Shown in pieces: positions 45,927-49,988 of a stretch of 49,988 nucleotides of DNA. Below the pieces are notes generated by a model. That model made no database searches, had not been told where the DNA came from, and saw only the letters and a program-made list of their open reading frames with translations. This DNA comes from Actinomycetes bacterium (lineage in GTDB: Bacteria > Actinomycetota > UBA4738 > HRBIN12): the NCBI GenBank assembly GCA_021155985.1, contig JAJNBA010000007.1:1-49988 (forward strand), written 5' to 3'. A program made the translations under genes and the position numbers. Every line of letters starts with the position of its first letter. Within the stretch, counting starts at the first letter, position 1.

Positions 45927-47039
45927 TCAATCGGGCGGCAGGTCCTCGGGACGGTCGATGTCGGCAGGGGCCGGGAAGGGAACCACGACCTCGTCGACCC
46001 AGTCCGGATGAGAGGCCATGATCGCGCGGGCGCCGGTGTCACCGTGCAGGTGGCCGGCCTCGGCGTAGACCTCCCGGGAGAGCAGGGCCGGGCCGGGACC
46101 GTCCGTGTAGGCGATCCGCACGATGCGGCTCCGCGAGAGCCCGAACGCGTCCGTCAGCGCACGTACCTCGGCATCGGTGACGCCCGGTTGATCGGCGAGC
46201 AAGACGACCACCCCCTCGCTGTCGGCGGCGAGATCGTGCAGACCGACGGCGAGCGACGACGACTGGCCGGACGCATGATCGGCGTTCCGTACGAAGCGGC
46301 CCTGAGGGGGAAGCGCGAGCGCTGCTTCGACGGGAGCGGCGTCGTGGCCGGTGACGACCACGATCTCGTCGATCCCGGCCGACGCGAGCGCATCCAGCGC
46401 GTGTTGGGCGAGCGGGCGCCCTCGGAAGGGCACGAGCTGCTTGGTGGATCCGAACCGGCGCGCCGACCCCGCCGCCAGCACGATCCCGGAGATCACGGGC
46501 TCGGTCGACGGCCGATGAGCCGTGCGACGAATCGCACGATCGCGGCCCACAGGGCGCGGATCCCTCACCGTGGCCACCTGTCCCTGGGGCTCCTCGTGCA
46601 GCTTCGCCTCGAGGCACTCGGCGAACTGCTTGGTCAGCAGCTTCGAGACCTCCGGGAGGAGCCCGCGCGAGAGTTGCGCCGCCGCTCCCGTGATGGTCAG
46701 GTCGGAGCGGATGTGGACGGTCGTGCCCTCATCGCCGGCAGGCTCCAGCCACGACTCGACCTTCGCCGTCGCGGCGCCCTTGCCTCGCTGCTCCGTCCCT
46801 TTGGCGGACAGCCTCGCGCGATGTGCCTCGTCATCCCGCTCTTCCACCACCACGGTACCGATGAACGCCATCTGGATCGGACCGAAGCGCACGTGCACCG
46901 TGCCCTTCCATGTCCGGTCATCGACGGCCTCGGTCAGCTCCGCGCCGGGCATGCACGGAGCGATCGCCTCCACGTCCTGGAGCACCGCCCAGAGGCGATC
47001 GACCGGTGTACGCACTGTGAACGCGTCTTCGATCAGCAT
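45927..47039 (-). CDS. CoxG-like SRPBCC domain fused to MocA/MobA-like molybdenum cofactor nucleotidyltransferase
   Basis: N-term DRLWAVLQDVEAIAPCMPGAELTE...KGTVHVRFGPIQMAFIGTVVV (CoxG); C-term ISGIVLAAGSARRFGSTKQLVPFRGRPLAQHALDAL...LLADQPGVT (MocA-like). Confidence 0.85.
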   Translation of the reverse strand: MLIEDAFTVRTPVDRLWAVLQDVEAIAPCMPGAELTEAVDDRTWKGTVHVRFGPIQMAFIGTVVVEERDDEAHRARLSAKGTEQRGKGAATAKVESWLEPAGDEGTTVHIRSDLTITGAAAQLSRGLLPEVSKLLTKQFAECLEAKLHEEPQGQVATVRDPRPVGRDRAIRRTAHRPSTEPVISGIVLAAGSARRFGSTKQLVPFRGRPLAQHALDALASAGIDEIVVVTGHDAAPVEAALALPPQGRFVRNADHASGQSSSLAVGLHDLAADSEGVVVLLADQPGVTDAEVRALTDAFGLSRSRIVRIAYTDGPGPALLSREVYAEAGHLHGDTGARAIMASHPDWVDEVVVPFPAPADIDRPEDLPPD

Positions 47040-47077
47040 CGGCGGGAAGCGTAGTCCTGTTGGGCTAGGCTCCGCCC

Positions 47078-47524
47078 GTGGATCCGGACGAGGAGGTCTC
47101 CTCCGGAGGCCGGTTCGAGACGTTCGACGCGAACCTGCGCTTCGCCGTCGCCCGCGATGAGGAGGGGTACGGCGTCTGGAGGCTCGACGACCTGGGCGAC
47201 GGCGATCCCATCGACCGGTTCTCCGATGACGACCGAGGGTACCGAGCGGCAGCCGTCCGGTGGAACGAGCTGACGGCCAACGCTCGCCGGGACGGGTGGC
47301 TCCGGAAGCTGGTGTGGATCGTGGTCGTGGCAGCTGTCGTCTGGGTCGCCTCCTCCGCCGTCTCGGCGCTCCTGTACCTGCAGGTCGGCGCGACCCTGTT
47401 CGAGGGAACGGGCCTCTTCGACACCCTTGTCCGCTGGTCGCAGCTCATCCGCGTCGTGGCCCAGCCAGTCACGCTTGGCGGAACCGCCGTCTACGTGGTC
47501 TTCTGGCTCCAGAACCGACGGTAG
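47078..47524 (+). CDS. Membrane protein of unknown function (2 TM)
   Basis: GTG start; N-terminal acidic region then LVWIVVVAAVVWVASSAVSALLYL and a second TM. Confidence 0.55.
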   Translation: MDPDEEVSSGGRFETFDANLRFAVARDEEGYGVWRLDDLGDGDPIDRFSDDDRGYRAAAVRWNELTANARRDGWLRKLVWIVVVAAVVWVASSAVSALLYLQVGATLFEGTGLFDTLVRWSQLIRVVAQPVTLGGTAVYVVFWLQNRR

Positions 47525-47569
47525 GCAGCCTTCCGTTTCCCGCGCAACGCATCCGGGTATCAGGCCGCC

Positions 47570-48445
47570 GTGGACTTCCGGAAGGGCGCGAAGCTCGATC
47601 CCACGCAGGTCGAGGACCGTCGCGGCATGCGCGGCATGCGCGGCGGCCGCGGCATGGCGGTCGGCGGTGGTGCCGGCGTCGTAGGCGTGATCGTCGTCCT
47701 CCTGATCACCCTGCTCGGAGGCGACATCGACCTGAGCGCGCTGCAGTCGCTCGATGGCGTGGTGGCCGGAGGCCAGCAGCAGGGCGAGGTCATCGAGGAG
47801 TGCAAAACCGGCGAGGACGCGGAGCGGAGCCGCGATTGCCGCTTGATCGGCACCGTGAACAGCATCCAGGCCTATTGGGGCGACGCCGTCCGCGGGTACA
47901 CGCCCTCCGTGACGGTGTTCTTCTCCGACTCCACGGGCACCGGGTGCGGGGCCGCGACCTCCCAGGTCGGTCCCTTCTACTGCCCGGCGGATCAGAAGGT
48001 GTATGTCGATCTCGGGTTCTTCGAGGATCTGCAGACGAAGTTCGGGGCGGAAGGCGGTCCGTTCGCCGAGGCCTACGTGCTGGCGCACGAATACGGCCAC
48101 CATGTGCAGGATCTCCTCGGCGTGCTCGACCGGATCGGCGGGGACCGTGAGGGTCCCCAGAGCGCCGCCGTCCGGACGGAGCTCCAGGCCGACTGTTACG
48201 CCGGCGTTTGGGCCGCGAACGCGGTGGATACCGGCTTCCTCGCGTCGCTCGGCGACGACGAGATCACCCAGGCGCTCGACGCCGCGGCGTCCGTCGGTGA
48301 CGACCGCATCCAGCAGGAGACGCAGGGGCAAGTGAACCGGGAGGCGTGGACGCACGGCTCCTCCCAGCAACGCCAGCAGTGGTTCATGACCGGGTACCGA
48401 GGCGGCGACCCGAACAACTGCGACACGTTCAGCGGCACCGTCTGA
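47570..48445 (+). CDS. YpfJ-like neutral zinc metallopeptidase
   Basis: [86 protein letters not shown]. Confidence 0.92.
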   Translation: MDFRKGAKLDPTQVEDRRGMRGMRGGRGMAVGGGAGVVGVIVVLLITLLGGDIDLSALQSLDGVVAGGQQQGEVIEECKTGEDAERSRDCRLIGTVNSIQAYWGDAVRGYTPSVTVFFSDSTGTGCGAATSQVGPFYCPADQKVYVDLGFFEDLQTKFGAEGGPFAEAYVLAHEYGHHVQDLLGVLDRIGGDREGPQSAAVRTELQADCYAGVWAANAVDTGFLASLGDDEITQALDAAASVGDDRIQQETQGQVNREAWTHGSSQQRQQWFMTGYRGGDPNNCDTFSGTV

Positions 48446-48457
48446 CCCGGCGCCGCA

Positions 48458-49597
48458 TCAACCGGGGCGAGCCTCCGTTCCCGGCCGGGGCCGGTCGTGG
48501 ATCGGTCCCGAGCGGTCTCGGAGGAAGCCACCCGAACGGCGCCGCTTGACCGCGACGATCTCCGCCACGATGGCCTGCGCGATCTCCTCCGGGCCCTCCC
48601 CGCCGAGGTCGAGGCCGGCGGGGCCGTGGATCCGCTGCCGGGCGGCATCGCCGATCTCGACCCCTTCGTCGCGGAGCTCCATCAGCAAGCGCTCCGTCCT
48701 CGCCCCCGGACCGAGCGTGCCAACGTAGGCGGCAGGCGAGCCGAGCATCGACCGGACGTACTCCTTGTCGCGGAGGAAGTGATGGGACATCACGACTGCG
48801 AACGTGCGGTCATCGACCCCAGCCTCCTTGGCCGCGTCCGCGGGATCGTCGACCGCGACGAAGCCGCTCGCCTCGGGGAACCGCTCGCGGGTCAGGAACG
48901 CGGGGCGATCGTCGGCCACCGTGACGTTCCATCCAAGGAGGGAGGCGGCACGGACGAGCGGGATCGCGTCGTGACCCGCGCCGCAGACCAGGAGCCGGAG
49001 CGGTGGATCGAGAACCTCGACGAACGCGCGGACGCCCTCGACGAGGATCCGCACCTCCGAGCGTTCCTCCCGGAGGAGCACCTCCGCGGCTCGAACGGCC
49101 TCCGCATCCACGGCGGCGCTCCCGAGGGAGCCGTCGGTCGTGCCTTCGGGGCGAACGACGAGCCGCGATCCCGGACCGACGTCCGCGGAGGACGACTCGA
49201 CCACCGTCACGACGCTGATGGGCCGCTCCGCCTCGAGCGCCGCTCGCAGCGCACTGGCCACCTCGGCGGCTTTCTCCGCGGGTTCGATGAAGACCTCGAT
49301 GGCGCCGTTGCATCCGAGACCGAGCCCCCAGACGGCGTCGTCGTCGGCGGTCAGGTCCCACCCCGCCAGGCGGGCGCGTCCCTCCTCCATGACCACCCGA
49401 GCCATATCGGCGACGTCACCCTCGAGGCAGCCTCCGGACAGGTTCCCCACAGGGGCGCCCTCCTCCGGGACGAGCAACCGGGCGCCCGGTCTGCGGTAGG
49501 TCGATCCGCGCACGGCCACGATCGTGGCGAGTGCCATCCGCTCGCCCTTGACGGAGAGCGCCTCGATCGCCGCCAGGACGTCGCCGATCTCGCTCAT
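48458..49597 (-). CDS. XdhC/CoxI family molybdenum hydroxylase maturation protein
   Basis: ALATIVAVRGSTYRRPGARLLV, GNLSGGCLEGDVADMA, GLGCNGAIEVFIEP, LLVCGAGHDAIPLVRAASLLGWNVTVADDRP, HIHGPAGLDLGGEGPEEIA-type C-terminus. Confidence 0.93.
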   Translation of the reverse strand: MSEIGDVLAAIEALSVKGERMALATIVAVRGSTYRRPGARLLVPEEGAPVGNLSGGCLEGDVADMARVVMEEGRARLAGWDLTADDDAVWGLGLGCNGAIEVFIEPAEKAAEVASALRAALEAERPISVVTVVESSSADVGPGSRLVVRPEGTTDGSLGSAAVDAEAVRAAEVLLREERSEVRILVEGVRAFVEVLDPPLRLLVCGAGHDAIPLVRAASLLGWNVTVADDRPAFLTRERFPEASGFVAVDDPADAAKEAGVDDRTFAVVMSHHFLRDKEYVRSMLGSPAAYVGTLGPGARTERLLMELRDEGVEIGDAARQRIHGPAGLDLGGEGPEEIAQAIVAEIVAVKRRRSGGFLRDRSGPIHDRPRPGTEARPG

Positions 49598-49722
49598 GGA
49601 GCGGATGGTAGCCGGGCGACGGACGCCCGATCTTCCGATCTCCCGGGCCTACGCTCGCCGTAGGTCGTCGAGGAGATCCTTACGACTCATGGCGGCTCCG
49701 AGGATGTCCGATACAGGGAGAC

Positions 49723-49988
49723 ATGAGCGACGAGTTCCAGTTCGGCGAGCGCGCCAAGCTCCCCGCGCGCCTGGGCGGGTCGGCCGCCCCACCGAAGGGC
49801 TCGATCCCGGTCAAGCTCGTAGGGGTCGTCGGGTGCCTCGCCGTGGTCGCGGCGGCTGCGTCGTGTTCCTGCGCAGTGCTGACGAGGCCGGCAGGGAGAT
49901 CGCCGACGCACGATCGGACACCCTCACGCAGATCGACCGGGCGTATGACGCGGCGGCGCAGGGCACCGTGGGTCGGGCCGTGGTGGTG
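49723..49988 (+). CDS. Truncated membrane-anchored protein (continues past window), possible frameshift near 49855-49863
   Basis: ATG 49723 MSDEFQFGERAKLPARLGG...VKLVGVVGCLAVVAAAA; a different frame then reads VFLRSADEAGREIADARSDTLTQIDRAYDAAAQGTVGRAVVV. Confidence 0.45.
   Translation, partial: MSDEFQFGERAKLPARLGGSAAPPKGSIPVKLVGVVGCLAVVAAAASCSCAVLTRPAGRSPTHDRTPSRRSTGRMTRRRRAPWVGPWW

Overview
High-GC bacterial chromosomal window, actinobacterial in style (GTG/TTG starts, dense ATGA and TGATG gene overlaps). About 45 protein genes or gene fragments and one tRNA-Ala(CGC) can be supported by reading. Main blocks: (1) an amine/amino-acid catabolic locus at ~2.0-13.95 kb with an APC permease, an amidohydrolase, three divergent glutamine-synthetase-like ligases, two closely related class-III aminotransferases, a class-I glutamine amidotransferase and an aldehyde dehydrogenase. 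It resembles a gamma-glutamylation (Puu-like) pathway without a visible amine oxidase and includes an apparently split FluG/NodGS module. (2) A housekeeping block with uppP, an MTA phosphorylase, FmdB-like protein, galU, moeA and moaC. (3) A 1632-aa cyclase / AAA-type ATPase / nSTAND-type ATPase / TM / WD40 protein. (4) Accessory metabolism: PLP decarboxylase, frameshifted MBL hydrolase, Vgb-like propeller, HxlR/YceI pair, acyl-CoA dehydrogenase, TPR-cyclase, thiolase/DUF35 genes, acyl-CoA synthetase, a decayed response regulator, nitrilase, a CoxG-MocA fusion, and XdhC/CoxI. Several perfect or near-perfect inverted repeats lie between genes. No CRISPR array, rRNA, IS element or phage module was recognised. 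All family assignments are from motif and sequence recognition without database searches.
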